Origin: CAIQQQ01 sp037445025
Lineage (GTDB): Bacteria; Pseudomonadota; Alphaproteobacteria; Acetobacterales; Acetobacteraceae
Length of the DNA: 64,000 bases
Reading direction: 5' to 3'
NCBI GenBank assembly: GCA_037445025.1
Contig: JBBILI010000031.1
Coordinates: forward strand, 1 to 64,000
Every line of letters starts with the position of its first letter. The stretch's first letter is position 1. The notes beneath the pieces were generated by a model that was not told where the DNA came from, searched no databases, and was given only the letters and a program-made list of their open reading frames with translations. Shown piece by piece: positions 24,061-33,007 of the stretch. A program made the position numbers and the translations under genes.

Positions 24061-25227
24061 ATGTTGCAGCGAAGCCGTTTTCTGTCCGTGTCCGCATCCC
24101 TGCTGGCGCTGGCCCTGGCCGCCGGCCCGGCGCTGGCAGCCGAGCCGATCCGCGTGGGCGTGACCATCTCCACCACCGGACCCGCCGCCTCGCTCGGCAT
24201 TCCGCAGAAGAACTCGATCGCCCTGCTGCCCAAGAGCATCGCCGGGCACGATGTGGACTACATCGTCCTCGATGACAGTGCCGACAGCTCCAAGGCCGTG
24301 GCCAACGCCCGCAAGCTGATCGACCAGGACAAGGTGGACGTGCTGATCGGCTCCTCCACCACGCCGGCCTCGCTGGCCATGATCGGGGTGGCCGCGGAGA
24401 AGCAGGTGCCGATGATCTCGCTCGCCGCCTCGGCCGCGATCATCGCGCCGATTGACGCACAGCGGCACTGGGTGTTCAAGACGCCGCAGAACGACAGCCT
24501 GATGGCCGACGCCATCGCCACCCATATGCAGGTGCATGGCGTGAAGACCGTCGCCTTCATCGGCTTCAACGACGCCTACGGCGATGGCTGGCAGACCGAG
24601 TTCACCCGCGCCGCCGCCGCCCACGGCATCACCATCACCGACACCGAACGCTTCGCCCGGGCGGACAGCAGCGTCACCGGCCAGGTGCTGAAGATGATGG
24701 CGGGCAAGCCGCAGACGGTGCTGATCGCCGGCGCCGGCACCCCCGCCGCCCTGCCGCAGAAGACGCTGCGCGAGCGCGGCTTCACAGGCGTGATCTATCA
24801 GACCCACGGCATCGCCAACAACGACTTCCTGCGCGTCGGCGGCAAGGACGTGGAGGGCACGATCCTGCCCGCGGGCCCGATGCTGGTGGCCGCCCGGCTG
24901 CCGGACAGCAACCCGATCAAGAAGGTCGCTCTCGACTACGTCACCCGCTACGAGGCCGCCTATGGCGCCGGCTCCGTCGCCACCTTCGGCGCGCATGCCT
25001 TCGATGCGATGCTGCTGGTGCAGGCGGCCATTCCCGCGGCTTTGGCCAAGGGCGAGCCGGGAACGGCCGCCTTCCGGTCAGGCCTGCGCGACGGCATCGA
25101 GGGGCTGCACGGGGTGGTGCTGAACCACGGCATCTCCACCATGTCGCCCACCGACCATAACGGCTTCGATGAACGGGCGCGGGTGATGGTGACGATCAAG
25201 AACGGGTCCTGGGTGCTGCTGCCCTGA
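24061..25227 (+). CDS. Periplasmic binding protein of second LIV-type ABC system, possibly aromatic
   Basis: Type I binding protein of 388 residues with a signal peptide ending A-L-A-A-E-P near 26. Mature sequence begins I-R-V-G-V-T-I-S-T-T-G-P-A-A-S-L-G, and I-G-S-S-T-T-P-A-S-L lies in the ligand cleft. Relatives carry branched-chain amino acids or aromatic acids. The downstream genes encode the permeases, ATPases and an aryl-pyruvate decarboxylase, and pobA is divergent, which favours an aromatic or aryl-keto acid ligand; that is inference. It is separated from livH by 198 bases holding an inverted repeat. Confidence 0.85.
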   Translation: MLQRSRFLSVSASLLALALAAGPALAAEPIRVGVTISTTGPAASLGIPQKNSIALLPKSIAGHDVDYIVLDDSADSSKAVANARKLIDQDKVDVLIGSSTTPASLAMIGVAAEKQVPMISLAASAAIIAPIDAQRHWVFKTPQNDSLMADAIATHMQVHGVKTVAFIGFNDAYGDGWQTEFTRAAAAHGITITDTERFARADSSVTGQVLKMMAGKPQTVLIAGAGTPAALPQKTLRERGFTGVIYQTHGIANNDFLRVGGKDVEGTILPAGPMLVAARLPDSNPIKKVALDYVTRYEAAYGAGSVATFGAHAFDAMLLVQAAIPAALAKGEPGTAAFRSGLRDGIEGLHGVVLNHGISTMSPTDHNGFDERARVMVTIKNGSWVLLP

Positions 25228-25251
25228 TCGCGTTGCCAGCCGCGGCGCGCC

Positions 25252-25374
25252 AGAAGAGGAACCGCCAAGGCGCCAAGGCGCCAAGACGCCAAGGATGTCT
25301 GACCTGACCGAACATCTCGTGTCATGGCCCTGGCGTTCTTCTTGGCGTCTTGGCGCCTTGGCGGTTCCACTTCT
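25252..25374. repeat. Large inverted repeat built from GCCAAGGC heptad words
   Basis: Left arm 25252-25295 and right arm 25339-25374 are reverse complements: AGAAG, GGAACCGCCAAGGCGCC and AAGACGCCAAG match. The left arm has one extra GGCGCCAA word. The 43-base centre shows no feature. It lies between the binding-protein gene and livH of the same operon. Confidence 0.85.
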
Positions 25375-25425
25375 GCCGCACCGCTAATCCAGAGCCAGAC
25401 AGCCTATGACGAGAGCCCAATCCTG

Positions 25426-26451
25426 ATGGATCTGTCGATCCTGCTGATCCTCATCCAGGACGGCCTCGTCAACGGCGCCGTCTATGCGCTGCTCGCGCTG
25501 TCGCTGGTGGTGGTGTTCGCCGTCACACGGGTGATCCTGATCCCGCAGGGCGAGTTCGTCTCCTTCGCCGCCCTCACCTACGCGGCACTGGACCAGGGCC
25601 AGGTGCCCGGCAGCCTGTATCTGCTCGCGGGCCTCGGCGCCGCCGCGTTTCTGCGCGCCGGCTGGCACACACGGGGCCGGGCGCTGGCCTGGCTGGCTGT
25701 CGAGACCTTGCTGCTGCCGACGCTGATCGCAGGCGTCACCATCGTCATCGCCCCCCGGAAACCCGGCGTCGCGGTGGAGGCGCTGCTCGCGGTCGCCGTC
25801 ACGGTGCCGATGGCGCCCTATCTCTACCGCATCGCCTTCCGCCCGATGGCCGAGGCCTCGGTGCTGGTGCTGCTGGTGGCCTCGGTCGGGGCGCATCTGG
25901 CGCTGAGCGGGCTGGGACTGCTGATCTTCGGCCCGGAAGGCACGCGCGGGCCGGCCTTCTCCGACGCGTCGCTGGCGGTGGGCGATCTCGTGGTCTCCGG
26001 CCAGGCGCTGTGGATCCTGGGGCTGACCGAATCCGTGATGGCTGGGCTGTACGGCTTCTTCGGCCATACCCTGCTGGGCGCCGCCCTGCGCGCGACCGCG
26101 GTGAACCGGCTCGGCGCGCGGCTGGTGGGCATTCCGACCGCCCGCGCCGGGCTGATCGCCTTCACCCTGGCGGGGCTGATCGGGGCCGCCTCCGGCGTGC
26201 TGATCGCCCCGCTCACCACCATCTATTACGACAGCGGCTTCCTGATCGGGCTGAAGGGCTTCGTCGCCGCCATCGTGGGCGGGCTGGTCAGCACGCCGCT
26301 GGCGGTGCTGGCAGCGCTCGGCGTGGGCATCGTTGAATCCTTCGCCTCGTTCTGGGCGAGCTCGTTCAAGGAGGTGATCGTCTTCACCGTCATCATCCCC
26401 GTGCTGCTGTGGCGCTCGCTGAAGCATGCCGTGGTGGAGGACGCGGAATGA
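25426..26451 (+). CDS. livH: LIV-type ABC transporter permease LivH
   Basis: Permease of 341 residues, about 45 longer than the first LivH here; an extra hydrophobic stretch at about 60-115 accounts for most of it. N-terminal Q-D-G-L-V-N-G-A-V-Y-A-L-L-A-L and L-R-A-T-A-V-N-R-L-G-A near 222 are LivH features. I start at the ATG at 25426; the open frame runs back through the inverted repeat, which looks non-coding. The stop overlaps the fused livM-livG gene as ATGA. Confidence 0.85.
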   Translation: MDLSILLILIQDGLVNGAVYALLALSLVVVFAVTRVILIPQGEFVSFAALTYAALDQGQVPGSLYLLAGLGAAAFLRAGWHTRGRALAWLAVETLLLPTLIAGVTIVIAPRKPGVAVEALLAVAVTVPMAPYLYRIAFRPMAEASVLVLLVASVGAHLALSGLGLLIFGPEGTRGPAFSDASLAVGDLVVSGQALWILGLTESVMAGLYGFFGHTLLGAALRATAVNRLGARLVGIPTARAGLIAFTLAGLIGAASGVLIAPLTTIYYDSGFLIGLKGFVAAIVGGLVSTPLAVLAALGVGIVESFASFWASSFKEVIVFTVIIPVLLWRSLKHAVVEDAE

Positions 26452-28195
26452 CCCGCTTCTGGCCGCTGCCGGCCCTGCTGCTCGCAGCGCTGCTGCCCTG
26501 GCTGCCGGGATTGCCGCTGTTCTGGGTGTCGCTCGCCAACACCATCGGCCTGTCCGCCATCGTTGCCATCGGCCTTGTGGTGCTCACCGGCATCGGCGGC
26601 ATGACCAGCTTCGCCGAGGCCAGCTTCGTGGGGTTCGGCGCCTATGCCACCGCCATTCTCTCCGCCCGCTACGGCGTCTCGCCCTGGCTGGGGCTGCCGC
26701 TGGCGCTGGCCGTCTCGGCCGCCGCAGCACTTGCCATCGGTGCGATCACGCTACGGCTGTCCGGGCATTATCTGGCCGTGGGCACCATCGCCTGGAGCGT
26801 GTCGCTGTTCTATCTGTTCGGCAATCTCGACCTGGTGGGCCGCAACGACGGGATTTCCGACATCCCGCCGCTGTCCCTGGCCGGCATCGCCTTCATCGAT
26901 GTGCGCTGGTCCGCGGGACTGATCTGGATCTGCGTCATCATCGTGACGCTCGCGACCCTCAACCTGCTCGACAGCCGCTGGGGCCGCGCCATCCGCGCGC
27001 TGCGCGGCGGTGCTGTGGCATCGGCCAGCTTTGGGGTGGATGTGGCGCGGGCGCGGATGCTGGCCTTCGTCACCGCCGCCGTGCTGGCCGGCCTGTCCGG
27101 CTGGCTCTATGCGCATCTGCAGCGGGCGGTGAACCCGACGCCGTTCGGCCTGGTCGCCAGCATCGAATATCTGCTGATGACGGTGGTGGGCGGCGCCGCG
27201 TTCCTGCCGGGCGCGCTGCTCGGCGCGGGTCTGGTCACGCTGGTGAACGACCGGCTGCAGGAATGGCTGCCGCTGCTGCTCGGCACCGGCGGCAGCTGGG
27301 AGGTGATCGTGTTCGGCGTGCTGCTGGTCGGCGTGCTGCAGGTGGCCCCCGAGGGGATCTGGCCGCATCTCGCGCGGGGGCGGCCGCGGCCTCATGCACG
27401 CAGCGATGCAGCCCTGCCGACCCGCCCGCGTCCAGCACCTGGCCCGGTGCTGCAGGCGGAGGGGCTGCGCAAGGAATTCGGCGGGCTGGTGGCGGTGGCC
27501 GACGTCTCGTTCAGCGTGGCCGCCGGCGAGATCCTCGGCCTGATCGGGCCGAACGGTGCCGGCAAGAGCACCACCTTCAACGCCCTCACCGGGGTTTCCG
27601 GTCCCACCGCCGGACGCGTTGTGGTGGCGGGCCGCGATGTGACGGGCTGGCCCGCGCGGCGGATCGCCTCCCTCGGCGTGGCCCGCAGCTTTCAGCATGT
27701 GAAGCTGGTGGCCGCGATGAGCGTGATCGAGAATGTCGTGCTCGGCGCGCATCTGCGCGGCACCGCCTCGCCGCTGTCGGCCGTGCTGCGGCTGGACCGG
27801 GCCGAGGAGGCCGCGCTGTTCGGCGAGGCCGCGCGCCAGCTCGCCCGGGTGGGGCTGGCCGACTATGCCGACCGGCCGGCCACCAGCCTCGCCCTCGGCC
27901 AGCAGCGCATCGTCGAGATCGCCCGCGCGCTGTGCCTCGACCCCGGCCTGCTGCTGCTCGACGAGCCCGCCGCCGGATTGCGCCACGCGGAGAAGCAGGC
28001 GCTGGCCGCCCTGCTCCGCCGGCTGCGCGCCGAGGGCATGGCGATCCTGCTGGTCGAGCACGACATGGAGTTCGTGATGAACCTCGCCGACCGGCTGGTG
28101 GTGATGGATTTCGGCACCGTCATCGCCGCAGGCAGCCCGGCCGCCGTGCGCGCCGACCCGGCCGTCATCGCGGCCTATCTCGGGGGGGGGCGTGA
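26448..28195 (+). CDS. LivM-LivG fusion (permease plus ATPase) with apparent frameshift at the end
   Basis: Residues 1-325 form a LivM permease, then a linker, then a LivG ATPase from about 335. Walker A G-P-N-G-A-G-K-S has K373; signature S-L-A-L-G-Q-Q-R-I-V-E-I-A-R and Walker B L-L-L-L-D-E-P follow. Such fusions are known in proteobacteria. Read literally, the frame does not stop: after A-A-Y-L-G-G-G it runs 119 codons through livF in the wrong phase to 28547. Nine Gs at 28182-28190 sit at that point. With ten, the protein would end L-G-G-G-A with TGA at 28193-28195 overlapping the livF GTG, as other junctions here do. I give that end. The ATG at 26448 overlaps the livH stop. Confidence 0.78.
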
Positions 28196-28917
28196 GCCTG
28201 CTCGACGTGACCGACCTCAGCGTCGCCTATCGCGGCATTCCCGCCGTCAGCTCCGTGTCGCTGCGCGTCGCCGCCGGGCAGATCGCAACCGTCATCGGCC
28301 CCAACGGCGCCGGCAAAACCACACTGCTGGGCGCCATCATGGGCGTGCTGCCGGCCACCGGCGCGGTGACGTTCCGGGGGGCCGACCTGCAGGGCAGCGC
28401 CATCGAGAGCCGCGTGGCCGCCGGCATGTCGCTGGTGCCGGAGAAGCGCGAGCTGTTCACCACGATGACGGTGGCGGAGAATCTGCGCCTCGGCTTCTGG
28501 CGCCATCGCGGCCAGGGCCACGCCGCCGCCCGTCGCGCGATCGATGAGGCCTACGCGCTGTTTCCCCGCCTGCACGAGCGGCGCCGCCAGCTCGCCGGCA
28601 CGCTGTCCGGCGGCGAGCGGCAGATGCTCGCCATGGCCCGCGCGCTGATGGCCCGGCCCGACCTGCTGATGCTCGACGAGCCGAGCCTGGGCCTGGCCCC
28701 GCTGATCGTGCGCGACATCCTGCGCACCATCGAGCGGCTGCGCGACCAGGGTGTCGCCGTGCTGCTGGTGGAGCAGAACGCCCGTGCGGCGCTGCAGATC
28801 GCCGATATCGGCTATGTCCTGGAAATGGGTCGCATCACCCTCTCGGGCGCGAGTGCCGCCCTGGCGTCCGATCCGCGCATCGTGGAAATGTATCTGGGCG
28901 TTGCCCCCGCCCCGTAA
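28192..28917 (+). CDS. livF: LIV-type ABC transporter ATP-binding protein LivF
   Basis: ATPase of 241 residues. Walker A G-P-N-G-A-G-K-T, signature L-S-G-G-E-R-Q-M-L-A-M-A-R, Walker B L-L-M-L-D-E-P-S-L-G-L-A-P and the P-E-K-R-E-L-F segment make it LivF. It starts with GTG at 28192, directly after the nine-G tract, and ends TAA eleven bases before the decarboxylase gene. It pairs with the ATPase half of the upstream fusion. Confidence 0.88.
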   Translation: MSLLDVTDLSVAYRGIPAVSSVSLRVAAGQIATVIGPNGAGKTTLLGAIMGVLPATGAVTFRGADLQGSAIESRVAAGMSLVPEKRELFTTMTVAENLRLGFWRHRGQGHAAARRAIDEAYALFPRLHERRRQLAGTLSGGERQMLAMARALMARPDLLMLDEPSLGLAPLIVRDILRTIERLRDQGVAVLLVEQNARAALQIADIGYVLEMGRITLSGASAALASDPRIVEMYLGVAPAP

Positions 28918-28927
28918 GGACCCACCC

Positions 28928-30595
28928 ATGCCAACCCTTGGACGCGCCCTGCTCGACGCCCTGGCGGCCTATGGCGCCCGCGAGATCTTCGGCATCCCCG
29001 GTGACTTCGTGCTGCCGTTCTTCAAGACCATCGAGGAATCGGCGGTGCTGCCGTTCTACACGCTGAGCCACGAGCCGGCGGTGGGGTTCGCCGCCGACGG
29101 CGCGGCGCGCTTCCGCGGCGGCATCTCGGTGGCCGTCGCCACCTGGGGCGCCGGTGCCTTCAACCTGGTCAACGCCACCGCCGGCGCCTATGCCGAGCGC
29201 TCGCCGGTGGTGGTGATCTCCGGCGCCCCGGGCGTGGGCGAGCGCGCCTCGGGCTTCCAGCTCCACCACATGTCCCGCGCCATCGACACGCAGACGCGGA
29301 TCTTCCGCGAGATCACCTGCGACCTCGCCGTGCTCGACGATCCCGCCCGCGCCCCGGCCGACATCGCCCGCGTGCTGCGGGCGGCGATCGATTTTTCGCT
29401 GCCTGTCTATTTCGAACTGCCGCGCGACCTGGTGGGCGCGCCCTGCGATCCCGTGCCGCTGCTGGCGCCGCCACCGGTCGATGCCGATGCGCTGGCCGAA
29501 TGTGCCGCAGAGATCATCGCCCGCCTGCGCGCGGCCCGGCAGCCGGTGATCATGGTGGACGTGGAAACCCGCCGCTACGGCATCGAGGCGGATGTGGCGC
29601 AGTTCGCCCGCGCGCTGGGGATTCCCGTCGTCACCACCTTCATGGGCCGCGGCCTGCTCAGCGACGACGCGGACGTGCTGCGCGGCACCTATCTCGGCGC
29701 CGCCGGCGACCCCGCCATCACCCAGCTGGTGGAAGGCTCGGACGGTCTGCTGCTGCTCGGCGTCATCCTGTCGGACACGAATTTCGCCGTGTCCGAACGC
29801 AGGATCGACATGCGCCGGGTGATGCTGGCCATCAACCGCGCCGTGCGCATCGGCCATCACAGCTACGCCGCCATCCCGATTGACGCACTGCTGCAGGCGC
29901 TGGTCACCCGCGTGCCGAAGCTGCCGCGCGGCACCGACCTGATGGTGGAAAACGCCTCCACCCTCACCCTCGACGACGAACCCATCGCCCCCTCGGACAT
30001 CGCAGCCGCGATCAACGACCTGTTCGCCCGGCACGGCACGATGCCGATCGCCTCGGATATCGGTGACTGCCTGTTCACCGCCATGGAGATCGCCAACACC
30101 GGCCTGGTGGCGCCGGGCTACTACGCCGGCATGGGCTTCGGCGTGCCGGCCGGCCTGGGCGCCTGCCCGCTCGGCATCGGCCGGCCGTTGATCCTGGTCG
30201 GCGACGGCGCGTTCCAGATGACCGGCTTCGAGCTCGGCAACTGCCGGCGCTACGGGTGGGACCCCATCGTCGTGGTGTTCAACAACGCGAGCTGGGAGAT
30301 GCTGCGGGTGTTCCAGCCGGAAAGCGGGTTCAACAACCTCGATGACTGGCGGTTCGCCGAGCTGGCCGGGCCGTTGGGCGGCGACGGGGTGCGCGTGTCC
30401 ACCCGCCGGGAGCTGGCGTCAGCGCTGGAGCGCGCCCATGCCACACGCGGGCGGTTCCAGCTGGTGGAGGTGATGCTGCCGCGGGGGATGACCAGCGACA
30501 CGTTGGCGCGGTTCGTGGCGGGCTTCAAGGCGGCGCGCGCGGGGGTGAACGCAGCGGCGCAGGGAGCGCCGTTCAGCCACCGATATCAGACGTGA
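28928..30595 (+). CDS. ipdC: Indolepyruvate/phenylpyruvate decarboxylase
   Basis: TPP-dependent decarboxylase of 555 residues resembling the Azospirillum-type aryl-pyruvate decarboxylase, which converts indole-3-pyruvate or phenylpyruvate to the aldehyde. The catalytic glutamate E49 lies in L-S-H-E-P-A-V-G, the TPP motif is G-D-G at 425-427 with N-N at 452-453, and the N-terminal F-G-I-P-G-D-F-V is typical. AAGGA stands seven bases before the ATG. It is the last gene of the second LIV operon, suggesting uptake and decarboxylation of an aryl-keto acid or aromatic amino acid product. Indole-acetic-acid or phenylacetate formation is possible but not shown. It ends tail-to-tail with sufA, overlapping 10 bases. 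Confidence 0.78.
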   Translation: MPTLGRALLDALAAYGAREIFGIPGDFVLPFFKTIEESAVLPFYTLSHEPAVGFAADGAARFRGGISVAVATWGAGAFNLVNATAGAYAERSPVVVISGAPGVGERASGFQLHHMSRAIDTQTRIFREITCDLAVLDDPARAPADIARVLRAAIDFSLPVYFELPRDLVGAPCDPVPLLAPPPVDADALAECAAEIIARLRAARQPVIMVDVETRRYGIEADVAQFARALGIPVVTTFMGRGLLSDDADVLRGTYLGAAGDPAITQLVEGSDGLLLLGVILSDTNFAVSERRIDMRRVMLAINRAVRIGHHSYAAIPIDALLQALVTRVPKLPRGTDLMVENASTLTLDDEPIAPSDIAAAINDLFARHGTMPIASDIGDCLFTAMEIANTGLVAPGYYAGMGFGVPAGLGACPLGIGRPLILVGDGAFQMTGFELGNCRRYGWDPIVVVFNNASWEMLRVFQPESGFNNLDDWRFAELAGPLGGDGVRVSTRRELASALERAHATRGRFQLVEVMLPRGMTSDTLARFVAGFKAARAGVNAAAQGAPFSHRYQT

Positions 30596-30954
30596 AAACT
30601 CTCCCCGCAGCCGCACCGCCCCTTCTCGTTGGGGTTGATGAAGGTGAAGCCGGCCGAGAGCGCCTTCACCTCGTAATCCATCGTCGTGCCGATCAGGAAC
30701 AGCGTCGCCTTGCGGTCCACCAAGATGGTCACCCCGTTATCGGTCACCACCTCATCGCCCGGCCCGGCCTGCGGCACCCAGCTCATGTCGTAGGACATGC
30801 CGGAGCACCCTTTGGTGCTCACCGAGATGCGCAGCAGCATGCCCTCCTGCCCCTTGCCATACAGCGCGCGCAGCCGTTCGGCGGCGGCATCGGAGACCGC
30901 CATCAGCGGCGGCAGCTTGCGGCGCGGCTTGGCCTCAACCAGGGTTGTCGACAT
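30586..30954 (-). CDS. sufA: SufA iron-sulfur carrier (HesB/IscA family)
   Basis: A-type Fe-S carrier of 122 residues with the three ligand cysteines C50 (T-K-G-C-S-G) and C114/C116 (R-C-G-C-G). It passes clusters made on SufBCD to apoproteins. It is the last gene of the eight-gene suf operon; 13 bases separate it from sufT. The N-terminal 15 residues are basic and variable. Its end overlaps the convergent ipdC gene by 10 bases. Confidence 0.9.
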   Translation of the reverse strand: MSTTLVEAKPRRKLPPLMAVSDAAAERLRALYGKGQEGMLLRISVSTKGCSGMSYDMSWVPQAGPGDEVVTDNGVTILVDRKATLFLIGTTMDYEVKALSAGFTFINPNEKGRCGCGESFHV

Positions 30955-30967
30955 CTTCGTGCTCCCG

Positions 30968-31327
30968 TCAGAACATGTTCAGGGAAAGGCGGGCGTCTTC
31001 ACTCATCCGGCTGGGGTCCCAGGCCGGCTCCCACACAACCTCGACATCGCAGCCCGACACGCCCGGCAGCGCCATGATCGCCTCGCGCACCTGCACCGGC
31101 AGCTCCTGCGCCGACGGGCAGCCCGGCGCGGTCAGCGACATCTCGACCTTGATAAGCCCTGCCTCGCTGCTCTCGATGGCGTAGATCAGCCCGAGCTCGT
31201 AGATGTTCACCGGGATCTCCGGGTCATACACCGTGGCGCAGGCTGCGATCAGCATGTCCTCGCTCGGCACCGCGACATGCTCGCCCTCGGGCGTCCAGGT
31301 GCTCACATTCTCGGTTGCATCATTCAC
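30968..31327 (-). CDS. sufT: SufT/MIP18-family Fe-S assembly protein (DUF59)
   Basis: A 119-residue DUF59/MIP18-like protein, an accessory factor for Fe-S maturation commonly encoded in suf operons. D-P-E-I-P-V-N-I-Y-E-L-G-L-I-Y and T-A-P-G-C-P (cysteine probably active) are the signatures. I take the GTG at 31327, which overlaps the sufU stop by eight bases; a TTG at 31354 would add nine residues. The position between sufU and sufA is the usual alphaproteobacterial order. Confidence 0.87.
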   Translation of the reverse strand: MNDATENVSTWTPEGEHVAVPSEDMLIAACATVYDPEIPVNIYELGLIYAIESSEAGLIKVEMSLTAPGCPSAQELPVQVREAIMALPGVSGCDVEVVWEPAWDPSRMSEDARLSLNMF

Positions 31328-31769
31328 GGCTGGCCACTCCCGGCTTGGCGGCAAGAGCAGCCGTGAGGGCCGCCCAGGGCAAGGTCGCGCATTTCACGCG
31401 CGACGGATATTCGGCAACGCCCGCGAGGGGGCGCAGCGTCTGCAGATCAGGATCGGACGAATGGCCCGACTTCGCCATGGCCGCGAACCGCTGCGCAAGC
31501 GAGGCCACCTGGTCCGCCTCAAGCCCGACAACGGCCTCCGCCATCAGATCGGCCGAGGCGATGCTGATCGCACAGCCCCGCGGCTCGAACCCGACATCTG
31601 CGATGGCCCCGCTGTCCCGGCGCACGAACACTGTCACCCGGTCGCCGCACATCGGGTTGTCGCCCTTGGCCTGCGCGTCGAACACCTCAAGCCTGCGGCC
31701 ATGCCGCGGCTTGCGGCCGTGGTCCATGATCACATCCTGGTAGAGATCGCGCAGATCCTCAAACATCAC
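31320..31769 (-). CDS. sufU: SufU scaffold/sulfurtransferase
   Basis: IscU-fold protein of 149 residues that takes sulfur from SufS. The zinc/cluster ligands line up with known SufU: C41, D43, C66 and C127. G-D-N-P-M-C-G-D and R-G-C-A-I-S are characteristic, and the insertion between C66 and C127 that distinguishes SufU from IscU is present. Its ATG overlaps sufS by four bases. Confidence 0.9.
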   Translation of the reverse strand: MMFEDLRDLYQDVIMDHGRKPRHGRRLEVFDAQAKGDNPMCGDRVTVFVRRDSGAIADVGFEPRGCAISIASADLMAEAVVGLEADQVASLAQRFAAMAKSGHSSDPDLQTLRPLAGVAEYPSRVKCATLPWAALTAALAAKPGVASRE

Positions 31770-33007
31770 CGGAAGAACTCCCGGATGCGCAGCAGCGTGT
31801 CCGCCAGCGAGTCGACCTCGGCCAGCGTGGTGTAGACCCCGAAGCTCGCCCGCGCCGTGCTGTCCAGCCCCAGCCGGCGCATCAACGGCTCGGCGCAGTG
31901 ATGCCCGGCCCGCACCGCGATGCCGTTGCGGTCGAGCAGTGTCGCCACATCATGCGCGTGCGCGCCGTCCAGCGTGAAGGAGATCACCCCGCCGCGGTCC
32001 TGCGCCCGGCCGATCACGGTCAGCCCCTCGATCGCTCCCAGCCGCGCCAGCGCATGCTCGGTGAGCGCCTGCTCATGGGCCGCGATCGCCTCATAGCCGA
32101 TCGCCTCGACATATTTGATCGCCGCGTTGAGGCCGATGCCTTCCAGGATCGCCGGCGTTCCCGCCTCGAACTTGTGCGGCACCGCGGCCCAGGTGCTGTG
32201 CTGATAGGTGACGGCGCCGATCATATCGCCGCCGCCCATGAACGGCGGCATCTGCTCCAGCAGCGCCCGCTTGCCGTACAGCGCGCCGATACCGGTCGGC
32301 CCATACAGCTTGTGGCCGGTGAAGGCGTAGAAATCGACGTCCAGCGCCTGCACATCGACCCTGCGATGCACCACCGCCTGCGACCCGTCGAGCATCACCT
32401 TGGCGCCATACTGGTGGGCGATCCGGATGATCCGCTCCACCGGCGTGTAGGTGCCGAGCACGTTGGACATATGGGTGATCGACACCAGCCCCACCTTGCC
32501 GTCCTGCAGCAGCGCCTCGAACCCCGCCATGTCCAGCTCGCCGGCATCGGTGATCGGGGCGACGCGCAGCTCGATGCCATGGGCATCCTTCAGCATCTGC
32601 CAGGGCACCAGATTGGCGTGATGCTCCATTTCCGACACCACCACCGCCTGGCCGGGCTTCAGCACGCCGCGGCCATAGCTGTGGGCGACGAGGTTGAACG
32701 CCTCGGTGCTGCTGTGGGTGATGACGATCTCGCTGCGGTCGCCGGCGTTCAGCAGCCGCGCGATGCTGTCGCGCACCTCCTCATAGGCCTCGGTGGTGCG
32801 CTCGCTCATCCAGTGCAGGCCGCGATGGACGTTGGCGTATTGGTGCTGCATGGCGTGCAGCATCGCCTCCATCACCACCACCGGTTTCTGGGCGGAGGCG
32901 CCGCTGTCGAGAAAGACGAAATCCTTGCCGCGGATCTTCTCCGACAGGATCGGAAAGTCAGCGCGGATGCGGGCGATGTCGAATGCCGGCCTTGAGATCG
33001 CGTTCAT
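31766..33007 (-). CDS. sufS: SufS cysteine desulfurase
   Basis: PLP-dependent group II cysteine desulfurase, 413 residues, providing sulfur for cluster assembly. T-H-S-S-T-E-A-F-N near 93-101, the cofactor lysine in T-G-H-K-L-Y-G-P-T-G, and active C371 in R-A-G-H-H-C-A-E-P are present. Length and the F-P-I-L N-terminus fit SufS/CsdA. The start overlaps sufD by ATGA. Confidence 0.94.
   Translation of the reverse strand: MNAISRPAFDIARIRADFPILSEKIRGKDFVFLDSGASAQKPVVVMEAMLHAMQHQYANVHRGLHWMSERTTEAYEEVRDSIARLLNAGDRSEIVITHSSTEAFNLVAHSYGRGVLKPGQAVVVSEMEHHANLVPWQMLKDAHGIELRVAPITDAGELDMAGFEALLQDGKVGLVSITHMSNVLGTYTPVERIIRIAHQYGAKVMLDGSQAVVHRRVDVQALDVDFYAFTGHKLYGPTGIGALYGKRALLEQMPPFMGGGDMIGAVTYQHSTWAAVPHKFEAGTPAILEGIGLNAAIKYVEAIGYEAIAAHEQALTEHALARLGAIEGLTVIGRAQDRGGVISFTLDGAHAHDVATLLDRNGIAVRAGHHCAEPLMRRLGLDSTARASFGVYTTLAEVDSLADTLLRIREFFR

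Noticed and set aside
25324..25425. N-terminal extension of the second LivH into the inverted repeat
   Set aside because: The extra 34 residues are encoded by the palindromic repeat and are not permease-like; the ATG at 25426 starts a normal LivH N-terminus.
28196..28547. Extension of the LivM-LivG fusion through livF in another frame
   Set aside because: The extra 117 residues or so are arginine-rich shadow sequence of livF; the nine-G tract explains the lost stop.
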